Shown here: positions 29,863 to 40,640 of the stretch, piece by piece
Position numbering within the stretch: position 1 is the first letter of the stretch
How the letters are laid out: every line of letters begins with the position of its first letter
Assembly: GCA_003194525.1 (NCBI GenBank)
Contig: NBIV01000102.1
Coordinates: 186,001 to 250,000, forward strand
Source of the DNA: Gracilariopsis chorda
Lineage: Eukaryota; Rhodophyta; Florideophyceae; Gracilariales; Gracilariaceae
DNA length: 64,000 nucleotides
Reading direction: 5' to 3'
Notes under the pieces: generated by a model
Seen by the model: only the letters and a program-made list of their open reading frames with translations
Database searches by the model: none
What the model was told of the DNA's origin: nothing
Made by a program: the position numbers and the translations under genes

Positions 29863-32481
29863 CTAACTCATCAGTACTTCCAGTCGAACCAGCCGAGCTG
29901 AAATATCAGCAGGTCCATCGTGCATCATGCCGGCGAAACTTACAAGCAACCTGGCCCGCTGCCGTAGAGCAGATGCTGAAAGTGAGCTACTCCCTTCACC
30001 ACGTCTACTCTCCATATGAAGCGTAGTCAGCATTTCCATGGCAGCCAACAATACCTCACCCGCCTTCTCACACAGGCTGTCAGCCCAAACCCCACTACCG
30101 ACTCGTAACTCCTGAGTTTTTGTTACCAATTCGCTTTCATCACTTGGGAGCAGCTCTGTCTTGTCCAATACCAGCCTTGCTTCTTCGTATCGCGCAGACC
30201 ATAGCAGATCGAAATACTCTCCAAGAGTGAGTAGCGTCTTGAACGATGGCAATAACATGTCGAATGCCCTGTCCATTCCAACACCTAACGTCGATGACTG
30301 TCGTCCCCGTATTTTTGCTTGGTATGCAACAGCTTCTTCAAATATCTGCTTTCGGGTACTTGAACCTCGAGAGGTAAGAACTGGCGCAAGTCTGTCTATA
30401 TGAATTGCAATGACTTTCCCGTGCGCTCCTACTCTCTCAAAAAGGGTGAGTGCAGTCTTACGGTCTCCTGTTCTCTCAGCTTGTTCAGCAGCAGCTTCAG
30501 CCACGGACAACCATCCCTTGTCCATAACCGAGTCTCTTCCGCCAAATGCCCACAATTCTTGGAAGACTCCTCGTCTATGGCTGAATCGGGGGGCAAACTG
30601 AGATGATGAACTGCCTAGCAGAAGATCAAATTCTTTCGTTTCAAGCAATAGCTTCTTGAGAAGTAGATTGCGCACTTCAGTCTCTCGAATTGTAAAGATA
30701 TAAACTGCTGCAGTAGTTGCATCTGTCTTGGCGAATTCCGAAACGTACCTCCACAACAGGTCGGAGTATCCCACCTTGTGAAGTCCCTTTTCTATGGGAC
30801 TGGCAGTTGCTACATCTTCCATACCATCTTCAATGTTTGCTTGGTCTTTGATAACACCGTAGTAGTAGAGTATAAACGCAACATGCGTGGCTTCTGCAAT
30901 TGCTCGCGCATTTCTGTCCAGGTAGGAAATCGCTTCAATAAACTGCCCGGTCAGAATCAAAACTAAACCGTAGAATACTGGAGCATCGCCCCTAGGATCG
31001 AAGTGCTGTGGTCCAAATGTGCGAATATCGTTCTGAATCCAATCCATCGTCATTTTATATGCGATCAATGAGTCGGGCAGTTTGTCGTCGTTATCCATAC
31101 GAACCACGCTCAATAGCAACCACAAATAATCTTCAATAGAGTAGAATAACAACTCAAAGTCCCTGTCGGGCAAAGTCATACCATCTCCAAGCATAGGATT
31201 CAAGCGAGCTAGAACCACATAGCACGCTCTTTGATACGGATCTTCTCCTCGCTTCGCGGAAAGCTCGAAGTCTTGCACCAGAGCCTCCAACAAAGATTTT
31301 GGCAACATCCTATGGTCCCCCGACATGTGAACAGCTTCAAGGCAATCAGCAAACAGCCTGACACTTCCATCAGAGCAACCTTTGTCGACAGCATCAGAAG
31401 CAATTTCAAGCGCTGTATCAATATGTCCAGCTCTGATGCAGTAGTAGAGCTGTGCCCATATGGGCATTCCGTCATACAAGATACCACTCCCAAACTGCTC
31501 TGGTATACCACGATCGAAAACAAGATTCAGATACGCGCGTACATCAGCTTTGATGCCAGGAATTCCCCCACGCTTCGCTTCAATGGGCCGCATTGCAATT
31601 TCTCGTCGCATTTTATCTTCACAGAACTGCAGGCAAAGATATCTATAGGCTCCCTCATGTAGCGTTTGATTAGCTTCAGTGACTCGCATTCCTTCAAAAG
31701 CCCCTTCTATAGGAGTCTTTCTGTACTCACCGGTTAAGTACCGTAGGCAAGTAAAGACTGCGTGCAAGTGCTGAACGCTTCTCGGCGCAGCAGTGGGCTC
31801 CCCTCGAGGTGCAAGATTGGCGACCAGAGCATCATCAAGTTCAGTTGCAATGGCTACTGTTTCACCTGGAACTGCCCGTCCGTTCACCGCTCGACGTACA
31901 ATGGCTTCGTAAATTGGTGTCACAGATTGTTGCTCCTGGGGTGCATCACGTCGAGATCTGGGTTGTCTGAATGGAGAAGCAAAGGCATGAGACGGTGTGG
32001 TAGTAGTCAGATTAGAACCTCGACGAGTAGAGCGGCGATATTTCAGCACAGGCAAAGAAACAAAATCGCGTTTTGATGCTTCCCACTTTGCATCTATGGC
32101 TGCTGAAGCAGCTTTCATTGATCTCTGTGTAACCTTTTGGCAAGCGTCTTCGATAGCCGTAACGATGGCATACTCATGCGCTTGGTTCAAATATGCCTCA
32201 AGATCCGTATCGGGAGCATCCTGAACCGGTTCAAAAGCATCTCGCAAAGCGATTGATTGCAATGTTCGCTCAATTTTGTCATTCTCAAAACCATACTCAG
32301 CAAGCAATCGTACACCGGCCTCATTTGACTCTGAACGAGCGAGACGTCGAGATTCCGTTGAAATCTGAGGAAGCAGGCGCTCAAGTCTAGGGATATTATC
32401 GGTGAACGTGGAGAGTTGAGACTCTTGCTTCGAGCGCAGGGCTCGTGATTTCTCCAGAATGTCTGAGAAGTCTACATCCAT
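29863..32481 (-). CDS. NUP93: nucleoporin NUP93/Nic96
   Basis: The 872-residue, intronless, all-helical protein has the Nic96/Nup93 layout. It has an N-terminal coiled-coil part (1-140, starting MDVDFSDILEKSRALRSKQE), a Ser/Arg linker, and then the alpha-solenoid with FAHLVRYLTGEY-like, PIWAQLYYCIRAGHIDTALE, GLVLILTGQFIEAISYLDR and HVAFILYYYG segments. The last of these is the most typical of the family. Nup93 is the keystone of the inner pore ring, binding Nup188/205, Nup155 and Nup62. Length is as expected (820-870). It diverges from RFWD3 across 730 bp. Confidence 0.95.
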   Translation of the reverse strand: MDVDFSDILEKSRALRSKQESQLSTFTDNIPRLERLLPQISTESRRLARSESNEAGVRLLAEYGFENDKIERTLQSIALRDAFEPVQDAPDTDLEAYLNQAHEYAIVTAIEDACQKVTQRSMKAASAAIDAKWEASKRDFVSLPVLKYRRSTRRGSNLTTTTPSHAFASPFRQPRSRRDAPQEQQSVTPIYEAIVRRAVNGRAVPGETVAIATELDDALVANLAPRGEPTAAPRSVQHLHAVFTCLRYLTGEYRKTPIEGAFEGMRVTEANQTLHEGAYRYLCLQFCEDKMRREIAMRPIEAKRGGIPGIKADVRAYLNLVFDRGIPEQFGSGILYDGMPIWAQLYYCIRAGHIDTALEIASDAVDKGCSDGSVRLFADCLEAVHMSGDHRMLPKSLLEALVQDFELSAKRGEDPYQRACYVVLARLNPMLGDGMTLPDRDFELLFYSIEDYLWLLLSVVRMDNDDKLPDSLIAYKMTMDWIQNDIRTFGPQHFDPRGDAPVFYGLVLILTGQFIEAISYLDRNARAIAEATHVAFILYYYGVIKDQANIEDGMEDVATASPIEKGLHKVGYSDLLWRYVSEFAKTDATTAAVYIFTIRETEVRNLLLKKLLLETKEFDLLLGSSSSQFAPRFSHRRGVFQELWAFGGRDSVMDKGWLSVAEAAAEQAERTGDRKTALTLFERVGAHGKVIAIHIDRLAPVLTSRGSSTRKQIFEEAVAYQAKIRGRQSSTLGVGMDRAFDMLLPSFKTLLTLGEYFDLLWSARYEEARLVLDKTELLPSDESELVTKTQELRVGSGVWADSLCEKAGEVLLAAMEMLTTLHMESRRGEGSSSLSASALRQRARLLVSFAGMMHDGPADISARLVRLEVLMS

Positions 32482-33211
32482 TTCTTTTAAACGAGTTTAT
32501 CCAGCGAGCCACAGAAAGTCAAGAATGAGAATCGAAAACCCAAAGAACGGTTCTGGTCTCGTTCAACAGATCATATGCGGAACAATGGCGATAACAAATC
32601 GTGCCGCGAGGGCAGTCGCTCAACTCAAGGAGTACAGAAGTTCGTGACTCGAGCGAACTGCGGATCACAGTTGCAAGGTGCCATGGGCACAACCCAATAG
32701 ATACAAAGGTGAACCAAGACGTTTTGGCGCGGTTTTTTTAAATGAGCACTGGCAGAAATGCAACAGGGCACACCCACAGCGCAGTATCTAAATACGAGGG
32801 TAGACGGTGATTTTGATGTGCAATGGAAATGGCTGTTTTTTGCATATTGCCGCCGCGCGAAGGTTATTCTACGGAGGTTACTCCGTCAGGAAGCTCAGAC
32901 GTCACTCGTTCAGGTTTTGAAGTCGAAGTCGATATCGTATTCACACTTAAAGTTTGAAGTCAATACCATACTCACAGCGCAACGGGAGTTAAGAGTTCTG
33001 TTGAGTTCGAGTCTTCCTTGTTGTGGACAGAACGCAGGATACAGAACGCAGGATTGTTCTGATAGAAACCACGTTGCACTATTCAAACGGACACCAAGGG
33101 ACACCGGTTTCAAATCAGAACTTGTATCGCTTGTGGTCAAGGCGATGTGAAGGCGTTCCATAGCTGACAGCACTTATTACATCATCCAACCGCCATGGTT
33201 GTTTCTTATCG
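32482..33211. promoter_or_regulatory. divergent region between NUP93 and RFWD3
   Basis: 730 bp. A 14-bp unit ACAGAACGCAGGAT is tandemly duplicated at about 33027-33054. An ATG at 33194 opens a six-codon upstream ORF ending just across the RFWD3 start (33212), which could lower its translation. No gene seen. Confidence 0.5.
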
Positions 33212-35128
33212 ATGAACATCTCAACTAACCAAATGCCATCTCCTGCAGATGTCCCGACAAATCCTGCACAATCATCTGTTCCCAGGACAGGAGAGGTACA
33301 CGACCTAGGGCCTGTTTCTGAATATATTAACAATGATGGAGATGCTTCAATCCCTGGGGAGGCTGGGGCTCAGCAACTTATTCAGCCAATCGCGCTCGAT
33401 GAGATTGTCCCCGTTGTTCCCCATCATGAACCACAACCGAGAAACGAAGAAACAAGTGTCATCAGTGTTCGAAGCTCTGATGGTTCAGAAGATTCCAGTC
33501 AATCGCCTCTAATCAAACGTCGTCGAGTTAAACGAGATCTGAAGACGCGAACAGTTGAGAATGTGAATGGTGAAGACTCTCAGGATGACGGGAACTGTTG
33601 TACCATCTGCCTCGAGCGGTGGTCGAATACTGGCCCCCATCAAGTGTGTTGTATGCCGTGTGGCCATCTATTCGGGTATAAGTGCATTAAGGAGTGGATC
33701 CTTGGGTCAAACTCACGAAGGCGCGCATGTCCAACATGCAAAGTTCCGGCTCGCGTGAAAGATCTGCGATACTTGTTTGGGTTACCGTCACGACTTGAAG
33801 CGTCCGATGTGTCTGAGGTGCAGAGACTACGCGAGCAGCTTACAAAGGAGAAAACTTCACATGAAAGAACAAAGATGAAGCTAGAGGAAACGAAGAGACT
33901 TGCAAAGACTTACCGTGCGGAAATCAAAAGCCTGCAGCGTCACAAGAAAAGCTCTATACAAACGTTTGGAAACGAGAAGCCACCCGATAATGATGATTGC
34001 AGCACTGCTGTTCGACTAATTTCTGTGTACAAAACATTAGGGGCATCAGTTTCCGTTGCGCTTGATCAGGACGCTACTTACTTGTTCAACGAACGAGTTT
34101 CGCCAGCCGGTACCCGGCACAGAATTGGTCGCGTTGACATAGGTCGGCCGCAGACGGCACTGCATTCACCACATACAATCGAGAAACGCGTGAACAGCAT
34201 TGAGATATGTCGAGATACTTCTCGAGCTGACTTCAGGCACATTTCAATCGCGAGCACGGATTGCAAAGTTTATATTCTCGCGTCAAATCTTCAGCATGCA
34301 ACCACCATATCTACACCTCGATCAATTCCGTTGTCATCCAGATGGCTTTCATGCCGCCCAAACCTCATAGCTGTTGGTATGGTGTCTGGTGAAGTCTTTA
34401 TCTATGACGTAAGGCAAACTGTAACAGCCTTGTACGGATGTATGTTGTCCCGCGATCAGGGAGCACGAGCTGTACATTCCCTGCACGAAGTATATGCGGA
34501 GAACACGCCAGTCGTCCTTGCAGCGTCACCTTTGGGGATATATGGACTTGTTTTCGATGGGTACGTTGACAGACCAACCGTTCACCCTATAAACGGCTTG
34601 GCGGAAAGCTTGGCTCCTTCAAGCCTTACTGTAAGTGATAATATAATAGCCGTGGCTGCAAAAGGACGTTCCAATGGTTTGGTTTCTTCCCAACAACTTG
34701 GTTCCTCTTTATCTGTACATAAGGGTCTATCCAAACAGGGACCAGACATACGGTTGGGTGACGCATTGGGTGATCAAATATACGGGAATTTGCAGACTGT
34801 GCCTTTTGCTTTCGGTGGTTTAGTTCGAGGAGCTGATGACTACGCAGGTACAATACTGGCGTACCCAGACAAGCTAGCAAAGGATAAACTGAGTGCATGG
34901 ACATATAAGAAAGGCACTAATGCCACAGGACGCTGGACAGAGCAAGAAGTACAATCTCAAGGTGACGGTTGCAATTCTTTAGACAGTGTAGCAGATGTTA
35001 GAGCAGCTGTGGGAATTCGGCTTCCGAGACATTCAAGAATTAGGGGAGTGCCCGAAAAAACTCGTGGTATCTTTGTAACAGTAGGAAACGATGTAGTACG
35101 GGTCTTTGCAGCCGGCAAGTATGTGTGA
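33212..35128 (+). CDS. RFWD3: RFWD3-like RING E3 ubiquitin ligase with WD40 repeats
   Basis: This is a 638-residue intronless protein. The N-terminus (1-125) is acidic and Ser-rich with SQ sites. The RING finger is at about 130-173 (CTICLERW...CCMPCGHLFGYKCIKEWI...CPTC). A coiled coil follows (about 195-245), and then a beta-propeller to the end, with repeats such as LSSRWLSCRPNLIAVGMVSGEVFIYDVRQ. The order RING, coiled coil, WD40 and the GHLFGYKCIKEWI sequence are those of RFWD3, which ubiquitinates RPA and RAD51 at stalled forks and cross-links. The final propeller blade VFVTVGNDVVRVF-like motif is present. Confidence 0.9.
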   Translation: MNISTNQMPSPADVPTNPAQSSVPRTGEVHDLGPVSEYINNDGDASIPGEAGAQQLIQPIALDEIVPVVPHHEPQPRNEETSVISVRSSDGSEDSSQSPLIKRRRVKRDLKTRTVENVNGEDSQDDGNCCTICLERWSNTGPHQVCCMPCGHLFGYKCIKEWILGSNSRRRACPTCKVPARVKDLRYLFGLPSRLEASDVSEVQRLREQLTKEKTSHERTKMKLEETKRLAKTYRAEIKSLQRHKKSSIQTFGNEKPPDNDDCSTAVRLISVYKTLGASVSVALDQDATYLFNERVSPAGTRHRIGRVDIGRPQTALHSPHTIEKRVNSIEICRDTSRADFRHISIASTDCKVYILASNLQHATTISTPRSIPLSSRWLSCRPNLIAVGMVSGEVFIYDVRQTVTALYGCMLSRDQGARAVHSLHEVYAENTPVVLAASPLGIYGLVFDGYVDRPTVHPINGLAESLAPSSLTVSDNIIAVAAKGRSNGLVSSQQLGSSLSVHKGLSKQGPDIRLGDALGDQIYGNLQTVPFAFGGLVRGADDYAGTILAYPDKLAKDKLSAWTYKKGTNATGRWTEQEVQSQGDGCNSLDSVADVRAAVGIRLPRHSRIRGVPEKTRGIFVTVGNDVVRVFAAGKYV

Positions 35129-35519
35129 CAAGGAGGCCCCCACATCACGATTTTGATATAGATGCATTCAAAGCTCACGACAGTGAACGGCAGAACGGGG
35201 CTCTGGAAAGTGCATTAGACCGGTCGACACGCGTGTTTGTATGTATGTTTACGGACACCCGCTACTAATTCCGAGAGCACGATAAAAGTTCCTACCAAAG
35301 AACTCCTCTCTACATCGGAGTCGATGTTCTCTCTCTCTTTAATTCAGCTCTACAAAGCATGAAAACCGTTTCAAATGCCATTGCACGTACAGCGCATGCT
35401 ACATTTATGCATTATGGTCACGATTATCCCTGATATCAATAGAATAACCCTTGACCCTGCAAAGATTTAGATATTCATTTTCTAGGTCATGTATCTTGCA
35501 TCAAGAGGTTCCTGCGACC
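35129..35519. other. convergent intergenic region
   Basis: 391 bp between the RFWD3 and FkbM stops; nothing recognised. Confidence 0.55.
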
Positions 35520-36404
35520 TTATTCCGGTCTTCCAAACACAAGGCCATGGCGGACGTACACTGGATCGTTCATCGAGAAAGTCTCCATGTCATTAACAGG
35601 TTCAGTTCCAGTTGAAAGCATATGATAACCTCGCTCTATGAGAAAGGTATGAACCGGTTTCCGTGTATTGCTGTTCAGCTCGACGCTGATTATATCGATA
35701 GTGACTTGACCCCACTCTATTCCCATGAGTACGTGCAGTTCATGCCCTTCCACATCAAGACTGAGGTAATCGACGTGGGAAACACTCAAACGACGAAGTA
35801 CGGTCTCGAGCGTGGTGCAGGCTAATGTCTCAGTCGCATTTTCAAGTACACCAGGGTCTCCTTTGTAAGTTTCAAGTATGCCACCACTTGCACCTCGCAT
35901 ACCAAACTGGACTTCATTCCCATCGACGTCGCTGATGCATGTTGGAATAAGTTGGCATGATCTCTTGCTTTGCAATGGTTTGAAGTACTTGGGATTCGCC
36001 TCTGCACAGATCCCCTGCCATCCCAAGCACTCATCCAGGAAGTAAGTGTTGGATATTAAAACGGGATCATTGGCAGCAACATCCACATAGATTCCAGGTC
36101 TCTTCATTCTCGCGAAATGACGAGTGTATAGATAGTAATCTTCTCCATCCTGAGAGAAAAACTGAGGCAAAGAGTTGTTGCAAAGCGTCCCTGACTTAGT
36201 GGAACGACATTTTGGATCATATGGCTGGGGTTGCTTTCGAAGAGTCGAGCAAAAGTCCGGCGCTTTCCAACCATGCCGAATGGGTAAAGAGCCCCGAGTG
36301 ACTGAGGATTGCGATTGCGAAGTATTCTTTGATAGTATAAACCACGAGATGCACAATGATAATAATGCAATACCTCTCTTAGAACGGAGGGGGCTCTTCT
36401 TCAT
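35520..36404 (-). CDS. FkbM-family methyltransferase, type II membrane protein
   Basis: The 294-residue protein starts with a basic stretch and one hydrophobic segment (about 10-26, GIALLSLCISWFIL). This is a signal anchor that would place the domain in the Golgi lumen. The catalytic part has SQDGEDYYLYTRHF, the SAM loop GIYVDVAANDPVLISNT and the family signature YLSLDVEGHELHVLMGIEW, which mark the FkbM/Methyltransf_21 fold. Red algal galactans are often O-methylated, so a role in polysaccharide methylation is a reasonable guess but not shown here. The ATG at 36404 was chosen. Confidence 0.85.
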   Translation of the reverse strand: MKKSPLRSKRGIALLSLCISWFILSKNTSQSQSSVTRGSLPIRHGWKAPDFCSTLRKQPQPYDPKCRSTKSGTLCNNSLPQFFSQDGEDYYLYTRHFARMKRPGIYVDVAANDPVLISNTYFLDECLGWQGICAEANPKYFKPLQSKRSCQLIPTCISDVDGNEVQFGMRGASGGILETYKGDPGVLENATETLACTTLETVLRRLSVSHVDYLSLDVEGHELHVLMGIEWGQVTIDIISVELNSNTRKPVHTFLIERGYHMLSTGTEPVNDMETFSMNDPVYVRHGLVFGRPE

Positions 36405-37588
36405 TGTAGGTCTTATTCTGAACAATAACAAAGACTCACTATTGAATGGGCTCCTTTCTAACAGATTCCATAAACTACGCGAGTCGAAGTTGGTCAGAGG
36501 TGCGCAACTTCACGAAGTATGTGCAATTGCCTTGTTCTTGTTTTCTTGAATGGACATGAACACATTTATAAGATTGTCAGCTCTACCATACAATAAAAAC
36601 AGCTTGGTCGAAAGACAATAAGCTTTTCTGACAAGAACCTCTTGCCTATCAAGAACTGTAACACGGCGATGCATCATTTTTAAGAGCTCAAGATTGTAAA
36701 TGGGGTAAGAAATTTGTTTTGCTCCTCCTAAAGTTCCAAAGTCAAGTTTCTCTGTTTCCGGCAATGCTGTTGCACTACTGACGTAAACTCAACTACTTAG
36801 GCTGACATGACCTCGTGCAGCTCGCGCTGCTCCGAGGATGAGCTAAAATAAACTCCTGAGTCGCGCTTGGTACTATAAGAGTAGCTCACTCTTACTAAAC
36901 TTTTACTTCTGAACTTACTGGAGGCTGGCTCCGATTCTACTTCGAATCCCTTAAGGGTTCGGTTTTTATTGAACTGCTAACAACCATTCGTGTATGTTTG
37001 AATCAGATTCAAACATTCACGTCCATATGCTTGAATTCAAATGAGAATGGTCTTAATGCTACATTTCTAATACATTCACCCTGTCTTAGAACTCGTCGCC
37101 CTCGACAAGTCTTCAAACGTCCTAATGAGCTCTGAACAGTTCGATAGTTCACTCTTGTTCATCCAGATAGCTTTTTCTTTAGCATCTTTCTCAAATTTAA
37201 GTACGGTTTTCTGCAGTTATATCTTCGCCAATCGAGTATATCAATCACTTCTTGCTCTACAGTTGTGAGACTACGCTGTTGCGGAGCACGGAGGGCTCCA
37301 TGAATTCGAAGTGGTGTAATGCAAATCACAAAGCTATTGATTAATACAAGTTTGAATAGGGCGACAGCGCCCATTGCAATTATCAGCATGAACGAGGCCA
37401 GACAGCGCCCACGCGAACGGGCACAAGCTCGAAGATACAAAACCTAGCCTTAGGCCGAGTAAACCTGATGGCGTCGAGAGCAGCAGCGACGAGCCCAGCA
37501 TTGTGCTGACCTGTTTGATTGCCCTGAGCCAACTTTGCAGACACATCCCTACGTCATAAATCACTACAATGACCAAACTGTGACAGTT
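36405..37588. other. repeat-like intergenic region before the gag remnant
   Basis: No gene supported. It may hold a 5' LTR and leader of the gag element, but no matching copy downstream was found. A TTCGAATCCCTTAAGGGTTCG inverted stretch lies at 36940-36962. Confidence 0.4.
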
Positions 37589-39605
37589 ATGGGCCCAGAA
37601 GGGTCTGTATCTGTAGAGTCTAGCAACAGTATCAACCACGCTCCAAGGTTTGTTACAAATGTGAATTCAAAAGTTCGCTACCGCGATACATTTCGTCGGC
37701 AGATGCTTATGATGACCAAGTTTTCAAAGGTTGATAACAAATGGAAAGCAATGTTTCAAGGGGCAGGTCATATCATCTACATGGCATGCGATGAGACAGC
37801 ACAGGACATGCTTAAGAAAGCAGAGACGTCAGGTGTCCTTTCTATTGATGGATGGACGGAAGACCAGAATAATGAGCGTCTGATTGAGAGCATTCTCGAA
37901 GTGATAGCCAAGGACAGTCCGACGGAGTCAATCAAAAGAGAGGTTGACTTACTAACCGCCACTCAAGAATGTGAACGTAAGCCTAACGAAAAGTTTTCAG
38001 CATTTGCAAGCCGATTTTCCGGTGCAGTGGCGCGCTATACGAACCACACGGGGGCCATAAGTGTAGTGCAATACATTCCCGCGTACGGGCGATGGTAAAC
38101 CCATATCTGAGGTGTACTCGGTGCGAGCGATGAAGCGGGATGCATGAATTTTAGCCCCCGTTTACCGGGCTAATTAGCGGTCGGGTTACCCAGGGTGGTT
38201 ATGGGAACATTCATATTTTGTGGTACTTGCCTGGCAAGGGTGGTGGACACGTGGCTACAGCCCCGGCCAGGAGGCCCAAAACGGCTACTTATTTTAGTGT
38301 AGTTTAGGGGTTAATTTTACTTAGGCTAGTGCACTACCTACTGTACTGCACTGAGCTAGTACTTGAGCGTCGGCCGCACGACGGCGAGCTCACCAAGAAA
38401 AGAAGGAGAGTTCGGCTCTGACTCTATTCGCCATGCGAAGTGTCTAACTCCTCGCGGAGGTACACCGCTTGCCCGGTAGTTTCACCCGACTCGCACCACC
38501 GAGGAGACCGTGCTCGTCGTACCAAGTGGGTTGTGACCACTCGTGGTATTCATTGTTGTCGTGTGACCGCCCGTACAGGCCCTATCTCCGCCCCAGTTTT
38601 GGGTATTGATATTACCGACGTGTGTCGTGAGACCGTGAGACCATCTCTTCCCCTCATATTTCCTAACCGCCGCGCGGTGCGTGTTCGTGTGTGTGTATCG
38701 GCACCCCCCTCCGGGGTCTGTTCCCGCTTTCCGCACGCCCCCGTCGGGTGGTCCCTTTCCCTCTTTTGTTCCCCTGTTCGCAGGCTACTTCCGGACCAGC
38801 CGTGGTTCCGACCCGTTCTAACCCCTAAACCTCCGAGGTACATCCAGGCTCCCGACGGAGTTACACCCGTCATACGGGACACGGAGGGCTCTACCCAGCT
38901 GGGCCTACCTCTCCAAGAGAGCAAGGCTTCGAGCTGCCTTGGGTGCCTTTCCCACACCGGGATTGCACCACAATAAGCGATGCAATAAGTAGACAGTTCG
39001 CAATGCTGATGCTTCGCAACGCCAACCTTACACCGGAAACAATGAACGCTCTCTTTTTTCATCTTACGTCTATGGGTAACGCATCTAAGGTTGATCGATC
39101 TGCACAACTCACTGTCTTGGAGGTCGAGTTGAAGTCTTTAGCCGCACTACTTGCGACTGCGAGCGAGAACAATGATCATAACCTCAGATTTTTAAAGATT
39201 AAGGTGAATGATGCGGTGAAGAAGATTCAAGATCAACGATCCCGCAATGTTCCCATGTTTACCCAGGATGTTGCGTCTGAATACCTATCACATGTGGACA
39301 ACGCGCAGCAGAAAAGTAATATTGGTACCCAGCCCAATGTCCAAGGCTCCATGCTTGGAAAAAGAGGCATCAGCACCCAACCTGGCCGAGGACAATTTAT
39401 TAATAAGCTCTAAGAGGAGAGTCCTTGTCGCGCATGTGGAGAGCTTGGACACTGGTACAAGGACAGAGAAGAATGTTTGGAGAAAATACGCGAAAGACGC
39501 TCTCAGAACAAGGCTGAGAAGGCGAGACGAGTCCTAGATGACGACCCACCTAAGGCTGATGACGCCAAGAACGAACGGGTCATGAAGTCGCTTTTTCCGC
39601 TGTGA
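37589..39605 (+). pseudogene. retrotransposon gag remnant split by a nested LTR
   Basis: The N-terminal part (37589-38061) encodes a copia-like gag segment (SIDGWTEDQNNERLIESILEV... FSAFASRFSGAVARYTNHTG). The frame resumes after the inserted LTR (38973-39413), where removing the LTR and one target duplicate joins ...TGAIS to DAISRQFAML in frame. After an in-frame TAA at 39411 the same frame goes on to 39605 with a Cys/His knuckle, C-x2-C-x4-H-x7-C, from CRACGELGH. The last spacing is longer than the standard four. No protease, integrase or RT follows, so this is either a gag-only element or a fragment. The first ATG is at 37589; the frame is open a little further upstream. Confidence 0.75.
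38062..38972. mobile_element. 911-bp solo LTR inserted in gag
   Basis: The insert begins TGTAGTGCAAT and ends ATTGCACCACA, which are terminal inverted repeats matching at 10 of 11 positions. It is flanked on both sides by ATAAG (38057-38061 and 38973-38977), a perfect 5-bp target duplication. There is no internal coding region, so it is a solo LTR left by recombination. The TSD and intact ends suggest a later insertion than the gag element it sits in. Parts of it resemble 50957-51010 and 51376-51500. Confidence 0.9.
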
Positions 39606-39993
39606 GGCCAGGCGAGCTCCGCCCTGACCTCAACCCAATATTAGATGAAGGAGCACCAACGTCTGACCCACTGGCTCCAGCGGCGCTTGTGCTATCTGCA
39701 GCTGCAACCAAAGTAGGTGCACGAGTAATATCGTTTTCTTCTACCGCTGGAACAATAGGTCCTCGAACGTACGCTCCGCTCTCATGTACTCCCAACTCAT
39801 CTGGAGCTGGATGAGCTAATACTCGTCGGGTTCTTCCAGCTCCTGCCCGTGCGTCATCACTGCCGACGCGACGACCACCAGCGTTTTGCCTTGCACCGCC
39901 TGCGTTCAACCTGGCACCTCCAGAATTTTCTCTGGCACCTCCCAAGTTAGATCGGACGCCACCAGAGCTCAGACGTCGCCCTCCTCTCGTCAT
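39580..39993 (-). CDS. antisense Gly/Ala/Arg/Asn-repeat ORF at the gag 3' end
   Basis: The 137-residue frame starts MTRGGRRLSSGGVRSNLGGA and continues with a seven-residue GGAR-x-N-(A/S) repeat (about residues 12-45, 21-bp units). It ends in a Ser/Ala/Gly-rich segment. Its stop overlaps the last 26 bp of gag on the other strand. Function unknown; it may be an accessory ORF of the element or a chance frame. Confidence 0.35.
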   Translation of the reverse strand: MTRGGRRLSSGGVRSNLGGARENSGGARLNAGGARQNAGGRRVGSDDARAGAGRTRRVLAHPAPDELGVHESGAYVRGPIVPAVEENDITRAPTLVAAADSTSAAGASGSDVGAPSSNIGLRSGRSSPGLTAEKATS

Positions 39994-40640
39994 TTAAATT
40001 TACCAAAGAAAAGAAAACAGTAATTCTATGTTTTTAAACCGTTATAAAATTTGCCAGAGCTCCAGAATAGTTCCCACTAAAACACAAAGTTGAAAGTGAA
40101 AAACTGGTTTCAGTTTGTTGCGTTGCACCTACTGGGCCTAGTTGCATGAGCAATTAAAAAATTGCTGCAAGACTTATATTTACCCAATGTAGTCGTGCGC
40201 AGCATAGGGACTCTCGATACACTCCTGTTGGATTATGACGGGCGGAGTGTGCCCAGCCGGTTTTCAAGCCGTTTGATGTTTAACCCGCGTCCGTTTGTAA
40301 GGATTAGTCTGCCTTTACTCACACACAGAAGTGTGCTTTCCGGCCCCAAGAGGTACGACACGGTGGCCGCCCCGGACCCTGCACAGCAAGCTGGTATTAG
40401 GTCCGGTAAGCATTCAGACTTCCTGATCGCCGTCAAACGCCCAGTATACCATAGAGGAGCACCTCACCTTTCCCAGATCCGTGGTACTTAGTGGGTTACA
40501 CTTGTGGCGACCTGCACACGAGCTCGGCCTTGCCTAGGTCCCAGGCCAGCAAACAGTGCCCAAAGTAGCAAAAGGTTAGGACACTGCGCTACTGGCGAAG
40601 CCTGAATGGGATTCAAAATAGTGGTTATGGTCAGCAAGCG
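39994..40640. other. unassigned sequence between the antisense ORF and the hairpin array
   Basis: No gene or clear repeat. A 109-codon + strand frame at 40162-40491 shows no motif. It could be part of the 3' end of the gag element. Confidence 0.4.

Noticed and set aside
36940..36962. TTCGAATCCC resembling a tRNA T-loop
   Set aside because: No acceptor, D-arm or A-box sequence at the right distance; it is part of a short inverted repeat.
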